Source: Symbiodinium natans (taxonomy: Eukaryota; Sar; Dinophyceae; Suessiales; Symbiodiniaceae). Taken from it: DNA of 64,000 nt. The notes beneath the pieces were generated by a model. The model did not search any database. It saw only the letters and a list, made by a program, of their open reading frames with translations, and was not told where the DNA came from. Positions within the stretch are counted from its first letter, which is position 1. Each line of letters opens with the position of its first letter. Below, piece after piece: positions 15,822 through 26,399 of the stretch. The DNA is taken from contig CAJNDS010000291.1 of the NCBI GenBank assembly GCA_905221605.1, positions 850,560-914,559 of the forward strand, in the 5' to 3' direction. A program made the position numbers and the translations under genes.

Positions 15822-18755
15822 ATGTTCCGAGTCTGCTGCTACATTCTGGTCTTTGTTGCCGGGGGCAGCCAGACATGCTTACCAGGGGCAATCCCGGAGG
15901 GACAGAGGTCGAACATTTCCCAGAATGGCCTTTCCATGCCCATTGGCATAGCCTCCGGTGACTGGCAATTCAACTTGATTCTGACTGATATGATGGAGAT
16001 TTTGCTGAAGGAAGCTCTCGGCTACAATGTTGCACGCGTTGTAACGGGATCTGGGCTCTTTAAACTCCTGTATGTGGCTGGGTGCAGGCTTGAGGCCCCA
16101 ATTACATGCAGCCTCCCATCATTTCATCATATTACTCTGGAGGTAATGGTGGCCCATACTGCGCTGACTGAATGGATCACAGCTATGGAGCAGCTGGGTG
16201 ACGAAGCCCCGGTGGACTTGGGAAGCATGGGCTATGAGGGAACGGAGGGCTTGTTCGTGTTCCAAGAACCACGAACGAAGTATCTTGCTGACACTGGTTT
16301 GGACCTGTCGTACTTCTTTTCTTATAACGCCTCATGGTTCCATCCGGAGAACTACCTTGCCACAGTAGATGAAGTGGACATGAGTCAGCTTCGCCCTTGT
16401 GCAGAAAGCTTGCATGTGGAGTGGCCTGGCCTGGCGCAGCAATACCTAAGTGTGACCGGAGACTTAGATGGCATCGAGTATCGAAATGGTGAGGCCCATT
16501 TGATATGCTGGAGGGACACATGGTGGCTGGCACCTGCTTGCCGATCAAATGCTTCGAATTGTATTGCAGTGGTGACAGGACCGGAGGCCTGGGGGAAGCC
16601 TTACATGGTGCAGCAGGCAGCTTTTCACAACATGCCGCTTGCATTGGCATCGGCCGTGTCAACCTCTGCCTACCAGCAAATTACTTTGCAGCTCAAGTCG
16701 CTGTTCTACTGGTGGACTCCAGACCCCTCGTTTGCCGCCTTCCAAACTTCCAAGGTCGTGTTTCCGCAGCACAACGCAGGAGAGTACAGGGAGGGTGTGT
16801 ACAAGACCCAACCCAACAGTGAGCCCATGCGCAAGCTGGTTTCATCTGGGTTAGCAACAGCAGCTAGCCGTGCCAATGGTCTTGTTGCAAACTTCTATTT
16901 TTTAGAAAGTGATGTGAGCGACCTCCTTGCATTGCATGTGCAGTCTGGCTCTAATCCATGGCACACTGCGTGCACATGGCTGAAGTCACATGGAGATCAA
17001 TGGGCTGGTTGGATACCTGCCAAAACCGACTGCACCGCAGGCAAAGGCCTTGTGGATGAGTCTGGCATGTTTGTCAGTGCAGGGGCGAATGCCGCAGACT
17101 GTGCTACGTGTCCGCCTGGACGAGCCTCGCTGAAGTGGAACAACACGTTCCTTTGCGCTTCATGTCCGGTCGGTTCTTTCCAGAACTCTTGGGGGGCCAC
17201 CGAGTGCTCGCTCTGCGACACGGGGGCCATCGCAGCAGAGCGTGGTGCAACGCAATGCAGTCTTTGTACCCTTGGGCAGTTTGCCAACGGCACTGGCATG
17301 AGCTTCTGCTTCAACTGCACCATGGAGTCTGGTCATTCTGGTCAGCGTGAGTTGTGGACAACCAGTCAAGAAGTCATCTGGGAGACGGGCAGCCAAATCA
17401 TTCAGGTCCAGGGGGCTACTTCCAGCTCCTTTTGTAGCTGTACGGTGGGAAGCTTTTTGAAAGAGGGCCGCTGCGTCGCCTGTCCTGTCGGCACGCACTG
17501 CCCAGGCTCCAACCGCCTGGAGTTGCTGCCTGGGTACTTCTCATCGCCTGACACGCCTGATGATGTGTATCTGTGCGAAGAGAGCTTCTGCCCAGGTGGG
17601 CCACCGGGCACTTGTGCTGAGAACCGTGATGCTGAGAGTGTTGCCTGTACTCTTTGCCTCGGTGGTCACCGTGAGCAGCGGGACGGATCTTGTCAGCCCT
17701 GCAGTGACTCTGACTACATGCTGTTGCTTCTTCTTGCTGCCGGCATTGTTGCCGGTGTGGCTGCACTATATGTTTCTTTGTTACAGGAAGAGCAGGCCCA
17801 GCAGAACCGCCATGTTTTGGTGATAGTATGTGGTTTCTCGCAATTTCTAGCAATGCTTCAGATGTTGGCCGTGATTAAGCGCTTTGACATCAGTTGGGGC
17901 GAGCCTTTTGCAAGCTTCTTGATTTATTCAGATATTTTGAGCTTGGATTTCGAAATGGTATCCTTTACCTGCGTGACCATGGGCCCTGTTGAGACCTTTG
18001 CGCTCAGAGCACTTACAATGCCTGCAATGGTGGTGGTTGCTTCAATGGTTTATGCAGCGCACAAGCTCACGGCTTTCCTCCTCAACGGAGCAGCTGGTGC
18101 CAATCGAGTCAGCGCTCGGTACCTCTTGCGAACTGTTGGAAGTCTCTTCCTTATGTTTTTCATCATCCTCTTTTCTATGCTGCTGGCACCCTTCAAGTGT
18201 CGTGCGCATCCGAACGGGCGGTTTACAGTTCAGGGCTATGGATCAGTGCTTTGCAATGGTCACGGGCAGCACATGCAGCTGTTTCTCATAGGAGGCCTTG
18301 CATGTATGATGCCTCTCCTTTTCCTTTCCGTTTGTATTTGGCTTGTTTTGGTTGAACTTCCTAGACGCTTGACGCGGTCAGACACCAACTTTGTGAGAAC
18401 ATGCTCTTTCCTCATCGTACGGTTCCGCCCGGGTGCGGAGGTATTTGCCGTAGTGCTTTTGATAAGAAACGCTGTGGTGGTGCTCTGCCCAATCGTGAGC
18501 ACCAACTCCACAAAGCTCTTGATGATGAGCTTGGTTCTGTACGCGAACCAGTTGCTGGTGGCCTTGTTCAGGCCTTGGCGGTTCGCCCTCTGCAACTTCC
18601 TGGACATGGTCATTGTTCTGGGAATGCTAGTGATCCTCGACATGGGCTCTGTGACAGTCAGGGATTCGGATCACAGAGCCACAACGGCTGTTGTCGTGAT
18701 ATTCCTCTCTGCAATGTTGCTCGGCTTTTTGTGTCTGCCACCTCGAACTGAATAA
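15822..18755 (+). CDS. Multi-pass membrane protein with binding-protein-like ectodomain and GCC2/GCC3-type Cys-rich stalk
   Basis: 977 codons in a single exon, starting at a real ATG (15822) with a hydrophobic signal peptide. Residues about 30-400 resemble a type-2 periplasmic-binding-protein fold of the OpuAC/glycine-betaine kind, with many Trp/Tyr and the stretch LFYWWTPDP. Residues about 405-626 form a cysteine-rich region with CPxG and CxxC spacing (CATCPPGRASL, CASCPVGSFQ, CSLCDTGAI), typical of ephrin-receptor-like GCC2/GCC3 repeats. Residues about 630-970 contain roughly nine to ten membrane segments, with Leu/Val/Ile-rich blocks beginning near LLLLLAAGIV. I infer a surface receptor or sensor whose ligand is unknown. 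It differs from its neighbours in having no intron, which could reflect retroposition; I saw no clear spliced-leader relic upstream. Confidence 0.82.
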   Translation: MFRVCCYILVFVAGGSQTCLPGAIPEGQRSNISQNGLSMPIGIASGDWQFNLILTDMMEILLKEALGYNVARVVTGSGLFKLLYVAGCRLEAPITCSLPSFHHITLEVMVAHTALTEWITAMEQLGDEAPVDLGSMGYEGTEGLFVFQEPRTKYLADTGLDLSYFFSYNASWFHPENYLATVDEVDMSQLRPCAESLHVEWPGLAQQYLSVTGDLDGIEYRNGEAHLICWRDTWWLAPACRSNASNCIAVVTGPEAWGKPYMVQQAAFHNMPLALASAVSTSAYQQITLQLKSLFYWWTPDPSFAAFQTSKVVFPQHNAGEYREGVYKTQPNSEPMRKLVSSGLATAASRANGLVANFYFLESDVSDLLALHVQSGSNPWHTACTWLKSHGDQWAGWIPAKTDCTAGKGLVDESGMFVSAGANAADCATCPPGRASLKWNNTFLCASCPVGSFQNSWGATECSLCDTGAIAAERGATQCSLCTLGQFANGTGMSFCFNCTMESGHSGQRELWTTSQEVIWETGSQIIQVQGATSSSFCSCTVGSFLKEGRCVACPVGTHCPGSNRLELLPGYFSSPDTPDDVYLCEESFCPGGPPGTCAENRDAESVACTLCLGGHREQRDGSCQPCSDSDYMLLLLLAAGIVAGVAALYVSLLQEEQAQQNRHVLVIVCGFSQFLAMLQMLAVIKRFDISWGEPFASFLIYSDILSLDFEMVSFTCVTMGPVETFALRALTMPAMVVVASMVYAAHKLTAFLLNGAAGANRVSARYLLRTVGSLFLMFFIILFSMLLAPFKCRAHPNGRFTVQGYGSVLCNGHGQHMQLFLIGGLACMMPLLFLSVCIWLVLVELPRRLTRSDTNFVRTCSFLIVRFRPGAEVFAVVLLIRNAVVVLCPIVSTNSTKLLMMSLVLYANQLLVALFRPWRFALCNFLDMVIVLGMLVILDMGSVTVRDSDHRATTAVVVIFLSAMLLGFLCLPPRTE

Positions 18756-20090
18756 CTTGTATCTGAAACGGAATTTGCGTGTCAGTGCCAGCATCAGAGG
18801 TTTGCTGCGGCTTTCGGAACCTTCTTCTGGGCCATATCGAGGTTCTTCTGGCTCAAAATCCGACACTTGGATCACTACTTAGGACTGTCTGGAGGAGAAA
18901 ACGAGAATCCCCCACCACAACTGCCAAGAGCCCTTTACAACGTCTGTTCCTTTGGTTGTCTTTAGTTCTAAGGATGGTCCGTCAGGTTCTTTTTCTCACT
19001 GAGTGCTGCTGTCAACACATGTTAACACATGTCTCCGACGATTCCCGATAAGTGCAGAGCTTTGTAAGGGCTCCCCAAGCGCCTGTCATGAGGCCTCATG
19101 CTCGCTCTCTGCCTCTCGCTCTCTTCTCTCTCTCTCTCTGGCTCCCCCCCTCTCTCTCTCCTTCCCCCTCCGTCCCGTACCCGAGCGCATGACATCTGAA
19201 AATGCAGCATGTTTGTCTTGTTCGTGGACCCTCCGCGAGCAGATAGCCAATTCCCCCTCCCCCCCGGCGGATGTGGCTCAAGCAGCTTCCTTTTGTTTTC
19301 TTCCTTCGCCCGGTTTTGCGAACTGAGAATTTTGAACGTTTGCGTTCTGTGTCTTTGCTTCTGTCGCACGGTTGCGTAGATTCGTCAAATTTCGCGTCCT
19401 GCAGGGGATGCTGACCGGGGGGGTTGTTGTTCTGTTTCGTGTGTTTGTTTTGCTTCCGCTCGGGATGCTCCGATGCTCAGTTTACTCACAACAAGATTTG
19501 GCTTCACTTCCGGGTAAACAAATATACTGGTTTCAGCCACCCTGAGGGTTCGTGGGGGGTTAGCTCACCGTTCATGCAGCTGTGTCCATGCGCAACACGG
19601 GTTCGTATACTAGAACATCTTTCGCATGTTTGCATGCAGCTTGGAGTCACGATGTGTGGTGATAACAATGCCAGGGGGGGGTTCCTGCCAGGTGGGTTCG
19701 CCGGTGCATTTTTTTTACTAGCCTCCATGGGCGAGGGCCAGAAGCTCATGTTGAATCGTTGGAAGTTGGTCGGGGAAGGGGGACTGTGCAGACTCAGGAA
19801 GACCATGGGTCCGGAAGGCTGGGCACCGACCAAAATCCGGGCTCTAGGTGGGTGGGCGGGTGACCAGGCCAGGTTCGGAGCGGGGTCCACAACTAGGCAC
19901 CGGATGCGTGCCAAATCGTCATTTCCACTCCTACTAAGGAAAACAGTTGGGCTTCATGGTGGGGGAGGGAAGTACCGGTTTCTGGCGCGATCGAGGGGCG
20001 AAAGTCGGGGTCGGCGGACTATGTAGGTGTCGTGATGGCTTCTCCGTTCCAGTCTATACATCGTACAGTACAGCAAACGATGCGTGTCAG
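18756..20090. other. Intergenic or 5' intronic DNA before the TIR gene
   Basis: CT-rich tract at 19100-19165. The 200-codon open frame at 19424-20026 is Gly/Arg-rich with no family signature and is matched by an antisense frame, so I do not call it. Upstream exons of the TIR gene may lie here but none is recognisable. Confidence 0.4.
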
Positions 20091-22387
20091 GAAAGCGGTT
20101 CAAGTTCTTTCTCTGCCATCACAAGCAGGGCGCGGGCTCCATGGCGCGACTCTTGAAGATGGAGCTAGAAGTTCGGCTGCCGGGCACAAGGACGTTCATC
20201 GATTGCGACGACCTCTCTGACCTTACAAGGCTTTTCAGCTATGTGAGTCAGGACACTTCAGGGCTCGTGACCGCCTAATTTTGCAGGGTCAGAGCCTGGA
20301 TCCCTAGCAAGCTCCACTCGGTGGAGCTTGCGGGGAGCTTTTGTTTACAACTTACAACCTTGTCTTCGGCCAAATTGAAGCTACGGGGGTCCTTTGGACA
20401 AGTCGCTGTTTGGGTTGATTTCACCATTGTAAGAAGCTTTTTCGGCGAAGGCCTATAGGATTGATGGATCTAGGCACCCTTGCACTAATCATAGGGGTTG
20501 GTAATGCCTGGCTGAAATTGGGGGGGTTAAGCCTCCGATATTATCCCGAGCTGGGTTTTCATCCGGCCTGTGTCTGGGCGGATTCCTAGGATTTTATCCA
20601 AGGAACATGGGTGCATGTTAGGCCTGCTTGGGTCGGTCATTGAAGGCATATCCACGGTCTGTTGTCAGGGTCAGGCCCAAGGATTTTATCCAGGGTAATC
20701 TTCCCGTCCGCCTCTGTCCTGCAGGCATTTGGCCTGAATGCACAGTTGCTGAGATTCAGAAAGAGCAGATGTGCGTAGGGGTCGGGCCTCCGGATTTTAT
20801 CCATGGGGGTCCTGTTCAACATAGACCAGTCTCAGCTCGTTGTAGGTTAGTAATTTTGCCTCCCCGGAGGGGCTCAAGCCTTTTTGAAAAATAAAAATAT
20901 ATCCCCGGAACGGGTTGGCCCCCAAGGCTTTTATCTGGATAAATTTGTGGCTTAACCCCTTGGCCCGTCCCCGACCCCTATACTAATCGTGGAGGAGGGC
21001 TCTCTCCACTACACCTCCCACCCACCACAAGCCGCCCCTGCTTTTCCACTCACACTATATGGCTTGCAACAAAACATGAAATGACAATATACGTGTGAAG
21101 CCTTGTCAAAGGCGAAGTTGCTCAATAGTTGCAAGTTATGTATAAATGGTTTTCGTAGGGAATCTGACCACCATCTCCTTCCTAAGGGCCTGTAACTTGT
21201 GTCAGCATACCGCAACCGAATCTCCGCAAGGAGTGTAAACACAATGCGGACAATGCGTAAAAAAGAATTCTGCCGGGCTATCTGAGCTTGTAGCTTGCAG
21301 GCTTGCAGCTCTCCCAAGCTCAAAGTCCGAACCCTTTGCTGCGGCAATTGCAAGCCCCTGCCGAACAAGCCCCCTCCAAACCCCTTTCGTTCACCCTGCT
21401 CAAAAGATCTCCAAAGTAGTTTCAAACTTTTCAAACTGTGTTGGTTGCTGAAGCGACTGCGTATTCTCAACGCCAGTGGTGCTGCGTGAGGACACAGAGA
21501 CGTTCGTAATCTTGGGCAGCCCCCAGATCTTTACCCGCAAGTGGTGCATCGGCGAGATGGTATCTGCCAGGCAAAGCCGTGTCAGAACTCTTTTGCTGGC
21601 ATGGCCGGATATGGTGGCACCCGATGCTGTGCTCATCGAGAACTATTGCAGCATTGTCCCAGACATTGGTGAGCTAGTCAAGTTTGGGATCAGCCTGGCA
21701 GATGTCCAAGCGACCTTACGGTTTTTGAGCTCAGTCGAGACGCTCACTTTGCCAGGACAGCTCATTCACAATATTGACCAGCTGATCGATTCGTTTACTG
21801 GCATTCCTCACAGCAAAATCAGCAGATTTTCTAGCAAAGACACGGGATCTGACTTTCCAATCTTGGTGGACCCAGGCAACTTGGAGGCAGTGGCATCGGC
21901 AATGGTATTGTCAGCACTGCTGAAGCCGCTATTGTTGGGCACACATTTGCCCATACCCTCGGTCCTCTCGCAAGACTTTGAAATTGCACAGTCGGCCAAG
22001 ATGTCGCTGATGTTGTGCAGTGAGAGCTGCTTCAAGTCAGAGCACGTCCGAACATGGCTGCTGCAAGCTTACCACGCAGCTTCCTGCTGCATGATCCCAG
22101 TGATTGTTCAGGATGGCTTCCAAGTACCTACAGCAAGCTACGTTTCGTCCGAGTTCCCGGTATCTGCCATGGACATAGAAGAGCTACATCTGTATGGTGT
22201 GATTATCCGCGCCCTGTTTCAAGACATTGCTTTGATTTTCCTTCCCCAGAGCTTCAACCGCGAAGATCTTGATCTCCGAGCTCAGCAAGCCGCACGGAGG
22301 CTCACTGCTCCTCAGCAGACACTGAAGGACAAGGTTGTACGGCTCATAGAGAGCTTTCACACGCCCACCCTAAAATTGGTCGCCTGA
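20091..22387 (+). CDS. TIR-domain protein, two visible exons
   Basis: Exon 20091-20251 follows TGTCAG, and exon 21491-22387 ends TGA. Joining them gives a continuous TIR domain: KRFKFFLCHHKQGAG (first strand), TFIDCDDLSDL, then YVSQ joined to DTETFVILGSP, and RKWCIGEM. In TIR NADases the catalytic glutamate sits in a WCxxE motif; WCIGE keeps it, so NAD-cleaving activity is possible (inference). The intron 20252-21490 starts GA and ends AG. The C-terminal part (about residues 115-350) repeats a TIR-like pattern weakly (AKMSLMLCSESCFKSEHVRTW) and could be a second, degenerate TIR unit. No ATG is visible in the first exon, so upstream exons are missing. Other TIR proteins act in NAD signalling or as adaptors; the role here is not known. 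Confidence 0.85.
20307..20331 (+). other. Perfect 11-bp stem hairpin in the TIR intron
   Basis: GCAAGCTCCAC, a 3-base TCG loop, then the exact reverse complement. It is followed by GGGGAGCTTTTG. It lies about 55 bases inside the GA-AG intron. It could be a structured RNA, a small-RNA precursor or a mobile-element remnant; nothing in the sequence decides between these. Confidence 0.85.
20585..20942 (+). repeat. Degenerate spaced repeats (GGATTTTATCCA core) in the TIR intron
   Basis: A block with the core GGATTTTATCCA recurs at about 20590, 20682 and 20791, with a diverged copy (GGCTTTTATCTGG) at about 20924. Each is preceded by GGGTCxGGCC-like sequence and the spacing is roughly 90-135 bp. 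This looks like an old, diverged minisatellite. The core is itself an imperfect palindrome (GGAT/ATCC). Confidence 0.7.
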
Positions 22388-25300
22388 GGCGCCAGTATAC
22401 TGTGGACAAACCCGAAGCCTGATCCTTGCGCGAGGCAAAAACTGGACATGATGAAACATGTAAAGAAGATCCGGAAACACTCTGCCGCGTAAGCTGAAAG
22501 CCCACGAGCGTAAGGCACGCATAAGGGTCCGCATATCCAATAGCGTTGACCACGTCCCGCCTAAGCTTGCGTGACCGAAGTTGTTTGGGGCGGGCTTCCG
22601 CTTCCTTCTTAGCCTTGCCACTTGCTGCAGGCTTGATTTAAGGGTTAAGGCGCCAAGGTCTTTTTCAATGATACAGTGCCCACCTAAGCCTCCCAGATCC
22701 ATTAGCGAAGGCAATCAGCACTCATCAGAAGCTCCATTTCCGCGTAAGCTCCCCGTAAGGTGTCGGTGTCAATGGACCAGTTGCCCATCCATCCTGAGTC
22801 TTAACAAACCGCCTGCCTTTTGTTCGACAGGGCGGGGCTGGGAATAGTGGTTTTTGTAGATTTCAAGGTTGAGAAACCCAAAAGACCTTACATTGCGACC
22901 TTGCAACCTCGCAGTTTTGACACCCACATGTCGCGTGTGCCACCGAGATGCTTGTCGAAGGCTTGTATACATTACAGGGGATGATAAAGGCACCAGAATA
23001 AGCCGCGTAAGCAAACAGACCAGGAAACCAAGCACTGTGCGCGCGGTAAGCGCAAAACTTTCACGTACAAATTCGGTATTCGGTATACTCATGTATACTC
23101 GAAACTAGATACGCAACGAAGAGCGTCGTTGAAACTTAGCAACTTCGTTTGGAAGGCAGTGAATCGGTACAGAATCACCTTCCGATCACGAAGCCAATGC
23201 AAGATTCACGAAGGCCAAGATACTGCTGCGTGGAGAATGGTGGCGGTTGGCATCAGCGGATGCCTTAGGAGTAGCCAGTGTCCAATGCTCGCCGACTGGG
23301 GATGCAAATGCGATGATTCCTGAAGAACACCTCTTTCCTGTCATAGTATGTTAGAGTTTCTTCGTGGCTGAGGCGACGATGCTTCACGCTGGTTGGATTC
23401 ACCTCGCTCATCACTTACCACATCCTTTAATGCCCTTCATTGAAGTGCAGCCATCTCAGGAGTTTGGGCTTGGGTACACCTGGTAACACTGCCAGATCAA
23501 AACTCAGGTTGGAAATCTTGTCGTGCAGCTACATGCTGGCGTTCAGCTGGAGGTAATCTGGGGCCATGCTGCCGGGACGCCTATCCTGCCAGAAAATTAT
23601 GGGAATAGTTCGAAGTCTTGACATGACCTTTACTGCTGTCCTGTATGGAGGCTTTTCCAGCAAACGGTTTAGTTGCTTTCACTGAAGTCTCGAACCTCGG
23701 ATTCCTCAGCTGGAGGGAATTTGGGAGAAAGCTGAAGCCCAGGCTTGGCTGGTGGTCTATTTCGTGAGTGGCATCTACGCAAATTTGCTGAGTTGTGCCG
23801 GCACCTCGAAGACCTCAGCGAATCCTGGCGTTGTGCCCACAGCTTCGTATCAAGCTTCCCTTTTAAAACCCGATTTTACCCCCCCCCCCCCCGCCCCCCC
23901 AGATTCCCCGCATGACTCAGCTAGCTCAGACTCCGTTCCGTGTTCTTCTGTTGCTGCAGTGCCTCCATCCGGACACCATCGGCGTCGGATCGCTTGAGCC
24001 TCAGGCCTCAGGTCTAGCCGGACAAGTATAAGAACGGGCAATGCTGGCGTTGATAAGGGAAACGAAGCCAAGTACTACTGAGTTTCGATGTAAAGGTACT
24101 TGTTGGGCCGCTGTTGGGAGATTCTATCAAACGGACATGCAAGACCCCTTCTGAAAGTGTGGCGAAGGAAACGCGAAAGAGATGCAGGGCTTTGCCCGCG
24201 TAGTTGTGCAGCATCATTTTTTTTTCATTTTGCTCGATGTCCTAGTAGCAGGATGCCCAAGCACAGAAGGGAAATCGAGCGATTCGGGCTTGAAGATGCT
24301 GAGGCAGTTTGCTTTCACCGCATTGTGGGCTTCAGACAGTACACTTCGCAGAGCAGTACATATGTTTGTTCACAACCTTCCATGGGTCAAATTCCGGGAA
24401 CGTCCTGCAGCACATGCGTGCAAGCACTGCGAAAGTCAACGCTTGCTCGGGTGAGACCGTGAAAGGGCCAGGATGGTGTCAGAGTTGATGCCACCTTGTC
24501 TTCTGCTTCCTGCTGCAGCTCTGGAAGCAGCCCCACCACCTGAACTGTACTCGTAGCACGAGCAGCAGCTACAGCATGAGATTCACGGGAGACTCACCGG
24601 ATAATCTGGGGCGCGACATACTTGTTGTTTATCTCTCGATCTCTTTTTAAAACATATATGTATGTAGAATAGCGAATATCGAATCATGAGAGACTTGTAG
24701 AAAATGGAAGACACTGTAGATGGACACGACGGAGCCAACCAAGAACAGCCGCGCAAAAGACACGCACAGCTTAAATCATGTATGTATATATACATATGTA
24801 ATTCTATCTGTACATGCAAACATAAAGTTAGCGATGCGACCATGGCGTGAAAGACATTCAAGCACCGCCCAAATTCGCCCACATCTCACAGTGGCATAGC
24901 TTCCAGGTCCGGTTGCCTCTGCGGACTGATCGGTGGCTGGTGCTGCCCCAAGTGATGACAAGCCTTCCAGAATCAGAGTCAAGTCCACCGACAAGGCTGT
25001 AAGTTTGGAGCAAGCTGGCCTTTACATACCGTACATTAATTTACCAACTGATGTTAGACTATTGGAAGTATTCCCAAAAGTGGCATCTGCCACACAACAT
25101 ACAGATGTCTTCAACACTTGCAAACTTGGCTGTCCCATTCCAACTTGTGTATGTGGTCCCAATGCCTGAGCAGATCCCACTCAAATTTCTGGTGCTGTTT
25201 CAGGGCACAGTGTCTTGGCAAGTTGGCTTCTCTCCTTGCGTTTGCCATCCTTTGGTCGTTCGTGTGCAGAGAGTCTGGGCATTCTGGGCCTTTCGCGGGA

Positions 25301-26253
25301 TGTCAAATACAATTCGGGCCAAGGCTCAGCTTCATATTCATAACCTGGAACCAGACACTGCCGCGCCGCCCCCAATGACTTGTCAGTGGCACAGGCCATG
25401 CTTGGCTTTCGTGATGCCTCTGACACGCATGGTCGTCACGATCTTCAGGGGTGTAGCTGCTTTACATACAAGTGCAAGCTGCCGAGGGGTGACATCAAAA
25501 TGAGGAACGCCAGAGACTTACAGCACTGCATGAAGATGGCTTTATGGTTTTGCACTGATGGGTCCTTATGGGCCGTTTCGACGAGGACGACAGCCACAAG
25601 CCTAGGCATAGGCATGCAGTGGCGTATCGGCTCGGATTTGAAGGATCTTTGCATTCGAACATGTTTCAAGAAGGAAGCAGCTTGACACCAAAGGCAAGCA
25701 ATGAATAACTTGCGGAGCCCAGGCACAAGTCACGTCCATCAGCTTGTCAATCCTCATGGTGCTAGTGCCCGAGGCTCGGGGAGCATTCTGCTCAGGTACG
25801 ATCCAAGTCTTCTGTATGAGACGTGAGTGTGAAGGATCAAGCTACGGCTGAGAAATTGTAAATTCTGAGTTCCTTGCACCCAAACGCACATCCTTCATCA
25901 TCCCTACAGTAAGTGCCGAACCTTGCGTTGCCGCATACGGGACCCTTCATGCCATGAACGAGACACATGCAGAACAGGTGGAGAGTTGAGAGCCTGGGGT
26001 TGTTAGTGTTTTCGTTCGTCCGCCAGAAAAGGCTTCTAGGGTCAGCGTATTGCGCCTTTTATTGACAGCACATCGGTGATCAATGTGAAGTGTGTTCGGT
26101 TGTCTGGCTCCGGCTCATTCAACGATCCCTGTGACCGTTTAGACTTATCAACTTGTTCTCCTGGGTTTCGCACCTAATGCCAGATGATTTAGAGTGCAAC
26201 TTAGGCTGTGGGCTTTTCGGGTGATCCTTCTACCACATACTACAGTACTACAG
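22388..26253. other. Host DNA with weak candidate exons
   Basis: No family recognised. Possible exons: about 23711-23850 (EGIWEKAEAQAW in one frame, EWHLRKFAELCRHLEDL in another), about 24288-24455 (RRAVHMFVHNLPWVKFRERP, then a CKHC pair) and about 24931-25000 (AAPSDDKPSRIRVKSTDKAV). A poly-C run lies at 23879-23899. AT-rich sequence with TATGTATA repeats occurs at 24650-24800. Confidence 0.3.
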
Positions 26254-26399
26254 TATCCAATACTTCGTGCCGCCTGATTCTTCTTGCAATGAGTCTCAGT
26301 ATCACCCAGAGGACTCGGCCCGGTTCCACACCCCCAGGTTCAGCTTCCTTCCGCTCATGGACTTTGCCGCTCATGTTGGCGGCCTGATGATGGGCACAG
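26254..26399 (+). CDS. Possible rhomboid-like exon (AHVGG motif)
   Basis: Open stretch preceded by an acceptor AG (26252-26253) and followed by a GC donor at 26400. Its end reads FLPLMDFAAHVGGLMMGTG. Rhomboid intramembrane proteases have a conserved histidine in an AHxGG(x)xxG segment of the last catalytic helix, and MDFAAHVGGLMMG fits that. The serine-bearing GxSG exon was not found in the neighbouring sequence, so the assignment rests on one motif. Non-catalytic rhomboid relatives (derlins, iRhoms) are alternatives. Confidence 0.38.

Noticed and set aside
19424-20026. 200-codon frame before the TIR gene
   Set aside because: Gly/Arg-rich without domain, ends 65 bases before the TIR exon in another frame, mirrored on the minus strand.
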